Source of the DNA: Penelope pileata
Lineage: Eukaryota > Chordata > Aves > Galliformes > Cracidae
Direction: 5' to 3'
NCBI GenBank assembly: GCA_013396635.1
Contig: WBMW01005650.1
Span: forward strand, 4,233,647 to 4,297,646
Length of the DNA stretch: 64,000 nucleotides
In this document: piece by piece, positions 11,666 to 24,632 of the stretch
Numbering within the stretch: position 1 is the first letter of the stretch
How the letters are laid out: every line of letters begins with the position of its first letter
Program-made: the position numbers and the translations under genes
Notes under the pieces: model-generated
The model's input: only the letters and a program-made list of their open reading frames with translations
Told to the model about the DNA's origin: nothing
Database searches by the model: none

Positions 11666-14600
11666 TCTAGGAGGTAACAGGCATATCGCCACTACTGTAC
11701 CACAGCTTCCTGGTGAAAGCCTTGTGAGCACTAGTTAAATCCTTCTGGAGGATTCTCTACTAGCCTCCTCCCAGTACAGTGACCCAGGCAGCTCTGAATC
11801 CAGAAGCCAGAAACCATGCTGATTCCAGTAATTCTTGCTCCTATAAGCTAAATCCTTTTGTGATTCCCCTTTACTCTACATTCCAACTAATTCTAAAGTG
11901 AAAAAAGTACCAAACCAGAAAACATTAAAGAACCAGATATATGAAATCTATCCTACAATGTGAGTGCTGTTCAAATTAATGCACAACAGGGTTTAGATAG
12001 CCCTGATTTCTTCACCTTTGATTTTCCAGTGATGTCCAGAATAAATAATTGCCTTATTAAAGGGCTTCTGAAGCCAATAGAGCAAGGTAGAAAACACTGA
12101 AGTCACCAATTCAGCCTTTGATTCTGTCTGACAGAAAATTAAAAATGAATGAGAAGAAAATTAATAATAAATGTATTCATGGCCTTATTGGGATTCATGA
12201 CTCTCTTGCCAACATTAAACAAGTTCAACCAATTGTTCCTCTTAAAGTGAAATAGCATCAGAGTTGCAGACTGTTCAAGAAGTATAATTTTTCTTAGGTA
12301 CACTACTTTTAAGAAAAAATCTAACAAAATACTGCCTCAGTTGCTAAATCCTTAAGCTAAGGCTTTTAGCAAAGTCTTTAAGAAAATTATACTTTTACTT
12401 CTTTGTATGTGTGAAAATAAAACTTCACACTAATGGCCTTTAAGCCAAGCAAGGGTTTGAAGAGAAGCTCTCACCCTCTTCCTTGCATCAAGCAGCACCC
12501 TCACATCAGCAGGGTTCTCAAGAGTTGCTGCCCCCATCTCCCAAAGGACAGGGCATTCTACTGGAAGAACAAAAATGCCTTTGCACCTCAACTCCACTTC
12601 TTAGGAAAGCAAGAGTTAATTCACAGAAGCAATGTCATACTATGAAAATAGTCTTATTATCAAAATGGTAAAACTCTCAGACAAGTTCAAGAGCTAAAAA
12701 TTACAGATGTACTTCTCTCCCTTGTGTACTCTCATCCATGTATTAAAAGTCTGACCTGTGACAGAATTGAGGCAGCACAAGGCAGTCAGTCCAGTCTGTG
12801 TTGGGAATTTGGGAAACTATATGAAGTCAAAAGTCACAACTTAGCATCATAAAAGTAGTCAAGGATCTGAAATTCCTTTGAGCCCAGCATTCTCTTACTG
12901 GCTGTGACCAGCATCAGATACTTAGACAAGAGTAACTGCAGCTATGTGTGACAGCCCTGCTGCATGTTCCATCCAGCAGGCAGATGAAGCTGTTTCGTTC
13001 TAGTGAGAGGCTTTTTTCACCACTTCTGAGATCCACCTTGCCCACAGCTATACATGCAATCTCCAACCAAGCTGTCTTCTAGGTTTGAGAATGAAAGAAA
13101 ATAACCTTTAAATTGCCAAAATTTGAGCAAGGAAGTTTTACCATTTTCAAAGCATATTTTGGAAAATGAAACACCATGAGATTGAGAACTTGGCCTGTAA
13201 AAGATAATAGACTGAAAAATAAATGGCCACAGGCACAGTTGTGAATGATGTCAGCATGACTTCGTTCAAAACTGCTTTGTGAAGTCAGGAAGGAATAGAT
13301 TCCATTGTGCTCAAGAACAAAAGCGTGAGCTTGCTCATTACTGTCAGCCTACTGTGGGTCACTATGAAGGGGAGAGTGAGCACAAGAGTAGTCCTCATTC
13401 TGAGAGAAGGGACAAACTATTTCCTTAAGAACAGTGCTTAGCTTTGTGTCTGCACTAATCATAGAGCACAAGTCTGCATAGAGGAGAATGGATCCCATGC
13501 ACCAGCTACCTTTACTGCAGCTGAGTATTTCCAGAGGCATTCCCAGTTTAGCTGTCTCTTCACATAGGGCTGTGGCACAGAAGCATTTATCCAGCAGTTC
13601 TCCCTGCAGTCCACAAGAGCAAAGCATTTTTGCTGTCTTAAGAATGGGATGACATTCTACATCCCAAAATAATAGTGATTTACAAGACTGAAATCAGTAA
13701 ACTTAAATTGAGAACAGTAGGTACTGGGAAGGAGTGTCTAACACAACAAGTCTTTTAAAGCCATGCATGTTCTCTCAAGTTTTGATTCTTAAACATTATC
13801 TACTATTATCCTTTCAATGCACTTGTTTGGTTAGGGCTGACATTTTATATCACTGCATTTACTGATTAGATCTAGAGTCAAAGGAAAACAAATACAAATT
13901 AGTTTGTTCTAATTACTGCAAGGCAACTATGTACTGCCAGTCTATTTCACAACTCACTTCTGTGACTGATCCTCTGGAAATCAACTTGCAAAACACAATT
14001 ACAACAACTCTAAATCTTCGAGTGGGGGAAAAAAAAAAAGTAAAGAATGATCCTGGCAAAGTCTACATCTGCACAGCTGGTGAGAAAACTGATTGTCCAG
14101 ACTCCAGCACTGAAGCCTCAATACCACATCACAGGATATCCAGATCAAGTGTCCTATTAAGTTACAAGAGCCTGTTATAACCCTGCTCATTCAGGAAAAT
14201 CAAGGAAGATCTGCCCTGGTGTCCAAGCAAATCGTGCTGCCATAAATAAATGTAATCATAAATTAGTAGCAAAGAAATAAGGTGGAAAAAAGTATCAGTT
14301 TTTCAAAAAGCAAAAGCTTTCTGCAGCTCTGAATAACAATAAACATATTGGTGTTTGTTATATAGTGTTGTAAACTATTTATATAAATAGAGAGGAAATA
14401 ATCTTTGCTGAGAGAAGTAGATTTCTCATCTTTATGAAAGGGTTTTCTATAGTTTTATTTTGAGAATTTATTTAGTATTTGGCTATTGGATAAAATTCAT
14501 TAATAATATAACTCATATAACTTCAGTAACATTTTCACAGGGATGAACTTAAATCTAATGTAAATGTATCTCTTGATTTCAATCAGCTTTGGATCAGAAC

Positions 14601-17600
14601 TCCTATGCAAATTTACAAAGTAATGCAGAATGCAACTCATTGGGGCACATTAGCCTAAATATTCTTGTCAAAACCATACACCATTTCCAACCCATAAAAT
14701 TAAATAGAAGCTCATAAACTTATAAATATGTTTATTAGTCTTTCAGAGACAGGCACAGACTAGTAAACATTTCAAAGTCTGCATCTCACTAGCCCCAAGG
14801 GTGTCTTCTTTAAAGAAGTCATTGATTTTTGTCATCAAAAAACAAGTATTCAAGTAACAGTCTCAAACACAAGCTGATGGTAAAGTACCCAGGATTCCCA
14901 AAGGTACCATCTGTAAAAGGATCATTGATTTTGACCTTTTGGGTGGATTTGTCTTTTTTCCTAGTGTTTTATTATATGCATCAATAACAGGGAAGGAAAA
15001 GAAGACAAAATGAGAGAAAGAAAATATAACTTTTTAGAGATGTATGTTTGAACTACTGCCAAGAAAATATTTTTGCATTCAAGTAAAATACTGTAATCAA
15101 AAAGAACAACAAAAAATAACCTAAAGCTAAAATATCCCCCTGAAAGCGCAATTGTTCAGAACAGTAATTGGCTAAAAAAATAATTCATATTATCTGTTTT
15201 TCTCATATTCCTTAAGACTCAGCATCTCTCATGCATGACTTTTGTAAACATATCTGTATCCATTACCTTCTCCACATATGAAAGCATAGATCTTGATTTA
15301 GGAGGAGGATACAGAGATCAGGTTCAATTGTCAGCTACTGTTAAAAAGAATCTTGAGAAGCACCAGTAAAAGCAGTCCATAACCCCACAGGAACAGTAGA
15401 CTGAATTTGCCATATGCTATCTTGTATAATTATTATTATTGTTTATTTTTTTTACTGTTAATTCCAGTTAGTGTATGAAGTTAAAATACAGACTTCCCTG
15501 GCTCCCCTATATTTCACACAGGGTCCTGAAAAGGCAGAAGGTCAAGCTTTTCACCAGCAGAAATACTGCATGATGTCTAGACCATAGGAAGAAGGGCAGC
15601 AAGGCTAGAAAAGAAAATCTATTCTCCATCAGTCCAGACGAACAAAACAAAGAAAGGGCACAACTTCAGCAAAAGTGGGCACATGCCAGGATGTTCAAAG
15701 AGTATTTCAAACGTAAAATGTTGAAAAAAGCAGGAATTATGCCCAGTACAGCTGCTTATTCCATTTCCAAAGTGGTAAAATCCTGCACGTAGTACAACAG
15801 GATTGCCTTTACCTTCTCACTGCAATGCAGCCAGTGGAGGAAGCAGCACGGAAAAGTACTTTTACTGGTGCCAGACTGAGTCTGGCAGGGGACCAGATCA
15901 GTGAATGGTGCCATGGCCTCCAGTCCTGCTAGATAATAACAGAGAGCTCCTTCAGATGCCAAGCCCTTCCCCTGCATCAGCAGTCTAAGCCCAGTTAAAA
16001 CCTAAGGCTGCATTTTTGCTGCCACCTGTACACAACATACTGCCCGTCTTAGTGAACTTCAAACAGGAAGGCCACGTAACCTTTATTTTCTAGCTTATGC
16101 TAAGCCATGTCAACACTCTGCCACCTTTATTCACATGTATCTGGGGTCATATTAAGCACAGGTAAAGAGGGAGTGCACTGTCCAAATGGGGAGTTAGGAA
16201 GATAAAATGCATGTGATTTGCCCCATTAAGCAAGTTGCATCTGCTCTTCGCTCTCCAAGCATATGCTGCACGTGAAAAATGAGAAGCGTAACAGCCACAG
16301 CATCTATCTGTACTCCAGCTGTGAAGGTTTATACTTGTACTCTTTTTCAGCTCCTACAATGGATTTAACTAATGACAGTTTTGCACATTAGCAAGAATTC
16401 TTCCAAACAAAACAACCCTTTCAGTGAAAACGAAGAGGCTATGAAAATGATTGCAAAGTGGATTAGGGATCACTTATGGTAGATAGCTGTTGACAAGATA
16501 CTGCTTGTGATTACCATGAACATACATTTATAGGTGCCAAAAAAAAGCTCATGATTGAAATGATAAAGACATTTCAACATATGCTTTAACAGAACAAGTT
16601 ATGTCAAAGAATTCCTATCATTTCAACAGGATAATTTCCTTTGGCTATCTACCAGAGGGCATTCTAAACAGTCCAACAGTCAGTTACTTGTATGATTCCA
16701 ATCCACCTTGGAAGGAAGAAATTGTATCTTAAGGCTAAGTGTATCCTAACACTAAGTGACAGGCACTTTACTTATGTAACAGATGTTCAGTGATAAAACA
16801 TTTTGGTAAATATGCTGAATACTGAGCAATCTCTTACTCTCTGTTTCATTCTTCTCTATAAGTGGGTAGTAGATTACAGGATTGTCGCCCTACCCTGTGG
16901 TAATCAGGCTAGTATTTAGCCAACCTCATGGGATCTGCAATAAAGACTGAAGAAGGTTTATTACAGCATTTGCTCTCGCAGCTTTTACAAATTTTGAAAA
17001 TTCTTCTTTCAGAAAGACAATTGCTCTACTGTCCTTTCTCACTATGGCCCTCCCCCAAATTTACATGAGCAAGACCTTTCCGCTGCTTTGCAAGTCTCTC
17101 AGTCCCTATACAAGTGCAACTAAACACATATTTATACACTCGAAAGAACAGCGAATGTATTCTGCTTGGATTTAGCTGTTACTACCTCTGCAGTAAAGTG
17201 TCACTGCCGCTACTGTATGGGTCAGGGAATATAATAAAGAACTTTATTTGGGAATGATTTTGGTTTCATATTGTCATTTTGGATTCCTTTATCTCACTTA
17301 TTTTTACCTCTAGATGACCTGACTTTGTTAGGTAATTTCAAAAACATCCTTCCAGTGCAGAAGGCAATGGGAGGAAGTCAGCATGCACAAAAGGATGTGT
17401 CTCGGGGGATAATTCTTTCCACAATCCACACTTTGCTTTGGCACCTTTCTGCAGCTTCACTCCAACTGCAGCACCAGGCTTTGTCTCTCTTCAAATCTTT
17501 ATGTTTACCACATGCTAAATCCTAGCCCAAGAACCCCAGATGAGAAAGTGTGCAGGGGAGAATTCACCTTGCAGACTAATCTGTCCTCTGTGATAGTTTA

Positions 17601-17989
17601 GGGTCTACAGTTATGATCTCCAGTTACTTTTTCCTCTCCCTGGTCTCTATTTCTCATCCTGCCCTCCCTTCACATTCAGGTTCCTTGAGACTTACCCATT
17701 TGTGTTTTCTTGACTGGCCTCAACCCCATGCTAACTCTATCACACATGTACCATTATACTCATTTCTGCCTTCATTCAGTTGACTCTCATTCTTTTCCTC
17801 CTGTTTGTTGTTAAGAAGAGCAAATAATTGAAGAAATACAGAATTATGGGAGTTTGTAGGAGAAAACATTCTATACATTTTCCTACTACACTTCCATCCT
17901 ATGCTGCCATGGTCTGTAAGGCACTGATAACAAAGTAACTGTCACTAAACTGTGTCTGATTCCAAAATGTAGTGCTTTAAGAAAGGAAG
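11666..17989. other. Non-coding block, no gene seen
   Basis: I see no exon, RNA gene or recognisable element. Composition is AT-rich with a few GC-richer patches (13.3-13.6 kb and 15.75-16.0 kb) that leave open frames of 73-92 codons on the minus strand. These match nothing I know. A small perfect stem, GCCAGA and TCTGGC, lies near 15868. One octamer ATGCAAAT is at 14605-14612. Confidence 0.6.
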
Positions 17990-18060
17990 CAATATGGAAC
18001 AAGGAACTTAGCTCAGATCGATGGCAGAACCAGGATTCAAGGCAGAATCAGCAGTAACAT
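17990..18060 (-). repeat. Possible MIR/CORE-SINE relic
   Basis: The plus-strand words GGAACAAGGAACTTAGCTCAG and TGGCAGAACCAGGATTCAAG resemble the minus orientation of the MIR core, where a 'caaggtcacacagc' segment is followed by 'tggcagagccaggattcgaa'. Only one colinear block of about 60 bp is convincing, so this is much weaker than the MIR at 33.8 kb. Confidence 0.3.
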
Positions 18061-19329
18061 GGAGTGCTCAAGCAGCTCTTCATAGGCTCACACCCATAAC
18101 CATTATTAGTTTGCAGGAACATGAAACGCAATGCCAGAAAACCACTGGGGTAAACCATCAGAGTTTGTTTCATCCTGGCACAACCACTCCTCCTTTTGGG
18201 ATGTTGTTATTGTGTCTGTCAACGGGTGGCCAGAAACTAGGGGGGACTGACCAATTAGTGGAGTCCTCATCTGGTGAGGTGTCATGCTGTGTGTTTGTCC
18301 TACACACTACTGCATCTGACACTCAAAACGCGATTCATGTGGTGCCCTGGCAGCAGCTCTGCCTCAGGAGCCAAAAGGGAGCCTCCCTCTGGGTAAGCCA
18401 GCAGGTGTTAAGTGTATGCTAAACTGGTCTCAGCTGGAAGCCACTCTTTCAACGTTAGAGGATTGTCTTGCATATCCAGCATAGTTTGCTGAGTGTTTAA
18501 CTAGAAGCACGGAAAGAATAATGCTTCTTTTATCTATTTCAGCCTATCATTAATAATAAAATTAGTTTGCCTCCCTTTTAAGGCAGGTTCAGTAATATAT
18601 TGCAAATTCAGAGTAAGCTCTAACTGGAGCAATTAAATCCATTCAACTTCCTGATTATAATAATAATAGTACAGAAATGACATGCGGAAAGTGAATTCAA
18701 CATGCAATTTGGAATGATGAAAGACTCTGATAACACAGCGGTAATGTTAATAACACACTTATTTGTGAAAGGTCTGTGTTTTGAGTCACAGGGGGTCAGC
18801 CTGTTATTTCCCTTACTGGTATCCACAGATTGAATAACACGTTCACTATCTATACATATTTGCAATGGTTTGTGTTTTAGAAATAGTGGTGTCTTAGCTT
18901 CTAACAGAAGTTACTTCTCTCACAGCATCTGGTATGAAGTTATGTTTTGNGCCAAGGTATTCCTCAGTGGGAAAAAATATCACACTGAGCACCATGCTCC
19001 ATCTGTGCTTTATATTTAGTTTAAAAAGAAGTTAGTGAGGAACGGGCTCATTAAATATCTATCCATATGAATTGCTATATATGTGCAGCATTACATTTCA
19101 CTGACTTACAGGCAGACAATTTAATAGGTTTGGCTTCTTTCTTTCCATCTCAGGGGCCTCCAAAGCAATACAAAGATGGAAATAGTCTTTAAATAAACTT
19201 TTGGATGGTTCACACATTATTTAATAGTGATTTCAACAATGCCTGGAAATATCCTTTTCTGTTTTAATAGTAGTCAGAGATGTTAGAAAAAGTTGAGGCA
19301 TATGTACAAATGCTCAGTGTTTTCTGTTA
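18061..19329. other. Non-coding block with a GC-richer patch
   Basis: An ATG-started open frame of 133 codons runs from 18021 to 18422, beginning inside the possible MIR relic. Its Kozak context is weak (T at -3), the protein is unrecognised and no splice signals frame it. I treat it as chance. The patch 18.15-18.43 kb is GC-richer than its surroundings and could be an unidentified old repeat. The rest is AT-rich and featureless. Confidence 0.5.
18950..18950. other. Ambiguous base (N)
   Basis: A single undetermined base inside AT-rich non-coding sequence, the only N in the window. It most likely reflects an unresolved base call and has no annotation consequence. Confidence 0.99.
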
Positions 19330-19762
19330 GAAGACGATCAGAGGGTTGGAGTACCTCTTCTATGAAGATATGCTGACAGACTCAGGGCTGCCCAGACTGA
19401 AAGAATGCTCTGGGGAGACCTTACAGTGGCCTGCCAGTACCTAAAGGGGGCCTATGGGAAAGCCGGAGAGGGACTCTTTACAAGGGAACGGAGTGATAGA
19501 ACAAGGGATAATGACTTTAAACTAAAAGAGAGTCAATTTAGATTAGACATTAGGAAGAAGTTCTTTACTATGAGGTTGATGAGGCACTGGAACAGGTTGA
19601 CCAGAGAAGCTTTAGAAGCTCTATCTTGAAGTGTTCAAGTCCAGGATGGATGGGGCTTTGGGCAACCTGTTCTAGTGGGAGATCTCTCTGCCCATGGCAG
19701 AGGGTTGGAACTGGATGATCTTTAAGGTCCCTTCCAACTCAAGCCATTCTGTGATTCTATAG
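19330..19762 (+). mobile_element. CR1: CR1 LINE 3' fragment (5' truncated)
   Basis: This is the 3' end of a chicken-repeat-1 non-LTR retrotransposon in plus orientation. It starts at the 'gaagatgatcagagggctggag' point of the CR1 consensus. It then follows the end of ORF2 ('GGAGACCTTACAGTGGCC', 'GCACTGGAACAGGTTGACC') and the 3' UTR ('TGGAACTGGATGATCTTTAA', 'GGTCCCTTCCAAC'), and ends in the octamer-type terminus ATTCTGTGATTCTATA. The reverse transcriptase and endonuclease parts are absent and a stop breaks the ORF2 tail at about 19627, so it is an inactive copy. 'CTAGTGGGAG' and 'CCCATGGCAGAGGGTTGG' place it in a CR1 group different from the next copy. Confidence 0.95.
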
Positions 19763-19942
19763 ATGGTACGTATAGATTTAAAGTTTTGATGGAAAGTCTA
19801 AAGGTGTATTGTCTGTGACTTTTGTTTTCCTCTTGTGAATTATTTTGTGCTAAATATGCTTCTCAGTGATGCATTATTTTCTAAGACCCAGTTATTGGAA
19901 ACAAGAGAATTTTGTCCTATTTTAAAATAAATACGTTTAGTG
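19763..19942. other. Spacer between two CR1 copies
   Basis: About 180 bp of AT-rich unique sequence between two same-strand CR1 fragments. It has no recognisable feature. Confidence 0.6.
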
Positions 19943-20372
19943 CCACAAAGATGGTAAAGGGCCTTGAGCATCTCCCTTACGAGGAAAGGCTGGGTAAACG
20001 GGGTCTGTTCAGCCCTAAGAAAAGAAAGCTGAGAGGGGATCTTATTAATGTCTATAAATATCTGAAGTGCCGGAGGCAAAGGGACATGGCCAGCCTCTTT
20101 ACAGTGGTGTTTGGGGACAGGAAAAGGGGAAATGACGACAGACTGGAGCATAGGAAGTTCCACACCAACATGTGTAAGAACTTATTCCCAGGGAGGGTGC
20201 CGGAGCACTGGAACAGGCTGCCCAGGGAGGTTGTGGAGTCTCCTTCCCTGGAGATATTCAAGACCCATCTGGACGCCCACCTGTGTGACCTGCACTGGGG
20301 AACTGCTTTGGCAGGGGGGTTGGACTCGATCTCTAGAAGTCCCTTCCAACCCCTACAATTCTGTGATTCTGT
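19943..20372 (+). mobile_element. CR1: CR1 LINE 3' fragment, second subfamily
   Basis: A second 5'-truncated CR1 3' end, again plus strand. It carries the ORF2 C-terminal segment (the 'LEHLPYEERLGKRGLFS' frame followed by 'EHWNRLPREVVESPSLEIF'), then the 3' UTR with 'GGGGGGTTGGACTCGAT' and 'CCCTTCCAACCCCTACAATT', ending ATTCTGTGATTCTGT. The ORF2 tail is free of stops over the whole fragment, so this copy looks less decayed than its neighbour. The 3' UTR is of the 'GGGGTTGGACTxGATGATCTC' type, unlike the copy at 19330, so the two come from separate insertions of different subfamilies. The catalytic domains are missing, so it cannot move by itself. Confidence 0.95.
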
Positions 20373-23300
20373 AATCTATTTACAGTTGCATCCATAGCAC
20401 TTCTTTTAACAACCTAAAAGAGATAACGGAACCTTCTGTTAAAAAGGAGGAAGTATGGTAGGGTAGAGGAAAAAACTTTACAAGGAGAATGCCTACAAAT
20501 ACACAAGATACACTGTATCTAAGAAATCTGAAATCACAAACAGAAGAAACTTCAGGAAGATGTGCACACAGACTCTGCCATCTTTCCAGGGTCCCAAAGT
20601 TAATGTTAAGGAATATTAGGAATATACTCTAATAGCAGAGCCAGCTCCAGCACCAACGCTCCTGTTGACGTGGTTCTGGGAAACACATTAGGATGTGCAT
20701 TACCTGTGTCTGTTTATGGAGCTGATGGAGTTCCTATACATGCACTGTTCAGCTAGCTCCAGTGAGAAGGAGAAAAACTTTATTTAATCTTAATCCTCAT
20801 TTACTGAAGCTTAAGCTAATAATGTATTTTACATTTTGACTGGGAGAGGATAAAATTAAGCATGTACGCACTCCATGGAGAATGAAATAGTTTCAGACAT
20901 TGTGGTGGGTCACATTATTGATGTCATAGATTAAAAATTCATTCTCTCAAAATATTTCCAATTAGTACACTTTTAATGGCCATAAGATAATAACATATTG
21001 TTGAATATGCACCTGTAGCAAGTTTAAAATTAAGCAGTCAAGCCTTTGTTCTTTCTTCCAAGCACAGGCTGAACTATACTGTCTCCTCTTAGCTCTTTGC
21101 TTAATGAAAAAGCTCTGTCTCCTGTCATTTTAAAAGATGACAATAGAAATGGGAGGCTGGAAAACAAAGGCGGACAAAATGCATTAGCAAGAATGTCTAC
21201 AAAACAGTAGTTAAAATGAAAAGCTGCTCCCATAATTGAAGAGTCCTGGCTGGTATCTCTATGCAATGAAATAAAAGAGAGGGCAAGTTCAGACACAAAA
21301 GAAGATCTTCATTAGAAGTATTGTCTATCACATGGTTCTTCTAAACAAAAACTTTCTATAGGACTGACATTTTCATTAAAAGGGCAGGCCATTTGCTGTG
21401 AAATGCCACTCAGTTTTAAAGGCTCAGCTTAGAAGCAATTTGGAGCTCGAACAACAGTTTCCAATGCCATCTTTGATTGCTTGGTTGGCTCTTTACATGA
21501 TATCACAGTTGCCACGTGAACAGTAAGGGAATTCCATTATCATCAACAAAATGCTGTATATACACATCCAGGTTTGTTATTTACCCCCTAAGCCCTTTAT
21601 AAACCGTAGGAAATCAGAATGTGCATTTGCAACATTTAGACTCACTTTGAGCTTCTACACACTGACAAAGTGGATGAAAAAGAGACTTCTGATGGCAGGT
21701 TAAAAATACAGTAAAAAATATTATTAACGTCAACAGCAGATAGTAAAATATCCTTCATCTCTCACTTTCTCTTTAGACAAAATGCACAGGCACAGACTCC
21801 AAAGGTAGCCAATTCTTCTAACTTTGTGTATCCCTGTTCCTACTTCTCATCTATACTCAATGCCACTCTGAATCTGTTAGCATCAGCAAGAGTCTTTTAA
21901 GGGTTTTCATCATACTTAAAAGGCAGGACAGGGGAGCACTAAATTAGCTCCCCAATCAACTTTTTAAGTAAGACTTAATAAGCCTACTGACTTTCCAGGA
22001 GTCGTTTAGTGCCACTTCCCTTCCCAGTCTTGCTGTGACACTCAGCAGCACTCGAGAAGTGACTGCGCTTGCTTAAATGCTGAATTGGAAGCTGATTTAG
22101 GTCTCTTCTCCTTCTCACACCAGCAATTCACACTCACAAGGCTAAGGACAATATTCTGCTAAATTTATGAAGAAAGTAGCTTTTTGCCAAACGTACATAG
22201 TTTCTCTTTCTCTCACCTAATCTTTGAAATACCAGAATCTCTCTTGATGCTACTAAGGACACAGCAAGTATTAATAATAATGCACAAGTATTAACTTACT
22301 TCTAAATTTATTTTTTATATTAAGCCTAATGGAAAAATGGCTGGAGTTCTCTGGTCTTTTCTAAGTTTCTTGAATTATCTTGCGAGCAGCTTGCTGCTGT
22401 TCTTTTTATTAACTTACTATTTAACCACAAATAGATTTAGGTCACGCATATTGAATTGTTTTCATGACAGTCTAGTGTTTAATAATAAACTCCACTACAG
22501 AAAATTAAACAGTTCCAAAGCTGTGCTCTGCAAATGTGGTTTTGGAAAGAGCACCATATGACAGCTCAGATGGGCAAAGAAACCAAAGGACATAAACAAT
22601 GCTCAATACAGAGTCTTTCTAAGTTGAATAATTACTTACAAATGATTATGACAGAGATAATAGGATATAAATAGAGAATAACAAAATCATAAAATATCAA
22701 ACACTAACACCAGCCAGCTGGCTATGAAATGGCTACCACCAAATAAAATCAACAATTCAAATACAAGTTGTTTAGGATTCAGAGAATTATCTTTTTCCAT
22801 ATCTAGCAAGCTTTGCTCATAACTTTGATAATCTGATGTCCTTTATGGAACTTTATGGTGTAAAGGCAATGTAATATTTATTGGTTTACAAATCAGACCA
22901 TCTTAGATTTGTTTTTTGTCCTTTCTGTTTACCACAACATTTCTTAAATTTATGTATCTACACACTGAAATATTTATGCAAGTTGGGTCCAGAGGGAAGC
23001 AATCTTGTTTTTGCAGATTGTAGTTGGTGCTTTGAGACAACTCCACAGAGTAAGTAAACACAAAATAAGAATTGCTTTTGTGCGTGCTTTCTGCAGGCAC
23101 ATACTCCCCAGTCGCTATTTTTGAGTATTTGGAATTTGGAATTACAGAAGCGCTAGCAGCTCCGCTGAAGCCAACAGGAGTGAAATATCTGAAAACTGCT
23201 GAAGATCTTTCCACAGATTACTATTTTTGTTCTTTATCAAAGTTGATAGAAGCACTTATTCTCTCAAACATAATAAACAGATTAGGTTATCTGCTATATC

Positions 23301-24540
23301 GATCTGAGGGTTAACCGATTCGCTTGACATGCTATTCACAGCACTTGATTAAGAATGTACCAGCTTTGAATGTAATAAGAAAAATGGACTTTCTTCCAAA
23401 GATTAAAGTTTAAACGTGGCTTCCTGAGCAACAAACACAGACAGAAAAACAAGTATTTTTTAAGAGAAGCGAGTTATTTGGAATTGCAACATTCACATAA
23501 ACATTTTACCATAACTTTGTCAGTGTAGATCCACTCCAATTCAGTATATTTGTTGTTCATGTAATCTAACAGTGTTGTATGTTACCTGAAAACTAATGAC
23601 AGAACCTCTCCAGCTCTAGATCATCTGCAACTTACCTCTCATTCTCCATATGCGTGTCTGTTGGCAGCCCTACTAAGGACAGCTGCAGCATCACCAGATG
23701 TGTTGCCACACACTGGAGGATGCTTCACAGTACAATCTACAACTGCCACGACTAGGCAGTGTGACAAGTCTTATTTTACCACCAGTAACTTGTGCAACAA
23801 CTTTTGGTGAGTTGAACAGCAAACTTCAGTCTCTATAGCTAACAGCCTGATAATTTCTTTGAATGGTAGGGGATATGAAATAAATGTACAACAGAGGAAG
23901 ACTATCTAGAAAATAATAAGGTGCTTTTCCTGTAGCACAGACTTTCAATAGTTGAATTTGGTCTCCAAATCTGAAAGTATCAATTATACTTTATGCATCT
24001 CTCTTTTTTTTTTTTTTTTTTTTGAAATCTCTTCCTTATCCCATCTCATCACGCCCTGTCCTGTTGCTTCTTTCTCAAAATTAACTTCACATCACTGGTT
24101 CAACTCTTCTGATCACCCGACCAATCCTCCCATATATCTCTGCCTTATGATCACCAACATTTCCTCTGCTTTCAGATCTTTAAACTTCAGATTACTTGCT
24201 TTCTATGACAGAAAAAAAACAACAACAAAAAAACAAATGACCAACACATTCTTTTATTCTTTCTTTCTCCACTGCCCTGCAGTTTTTCACTACTCTTCCT
24301 GTTAAGCAGATTACCCTCTATTCATCTTTCCACTAACATATGTATTCTGAAGTTTCATCATTTGTTCATCCACAGATTTGTAAATTATCCATTATTTTTT
24401 TTCCATTCTGACCACAAATCTACTCAATAATGCTTTTCTTGTTTTCCATCTTAATTCAGTAGTCCCCATCTCCTGTCTGATTTTTATGATGCCCACACAA
24501 TACCCTTTTAATTCACACAAATGGATGGATGTGGCAGGCA
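20373..24540. other. Non-coding block, no gene seen
   Basis: AT-rich DNA with no recognisable gene or element. A splice-acceptor-like site ending at 23096 is followed by a 72-codon open frame to 23314, discussed under findings. A 12-bp palindrome AGCCAGCTGGCT lies near 22715. From about 24.0 kb the plus strand becomes pyrimidine-rich after a T20 tract. Confidence 0.55.
24004..24023. repeat. T20 homopolymer
   Basis: Twenty consecutive T, followed by a pyrimidine-rich stretch. Read on the minus strand it could be a poly(A) tail, but I recognise no retroposed body to its right. Confidence 0.95.
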
Positions 24541-24632
24541 TTCAAGTAGCCTCCCTGGGAGAATTCTAATTCTCTCATATGGCCAGAGGAACAAAAGCAG
24601 GCAGCTGTTGAAAAGGTCATCAGGAAATACAA
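24541..24632. repeat. Unrecognised 92-bp repeat, copy A
   Basis: This 92-bp segment matches 25286-25377 without gaps at 74 of 92 positions by my hand alignment (about 80%). It starts TTCAAGTAGC and includes the shared block CTGTTGAAAAGGTCATCA. Most differences are transitions, as expected for neutrally decaying copies. I do not recognise the family. It may be a local segmental duplication or part of a dispersed repeat. Confidence 0.75.

Noticed and set aside
18021..18422. ATG-started open frame of 133 codons, plus strand
   Set aside because: Weak start context, starts in a possible MIR relic, no splice signals, unrecognised sequence. Frames of this size are expected by chance in 64 kb.
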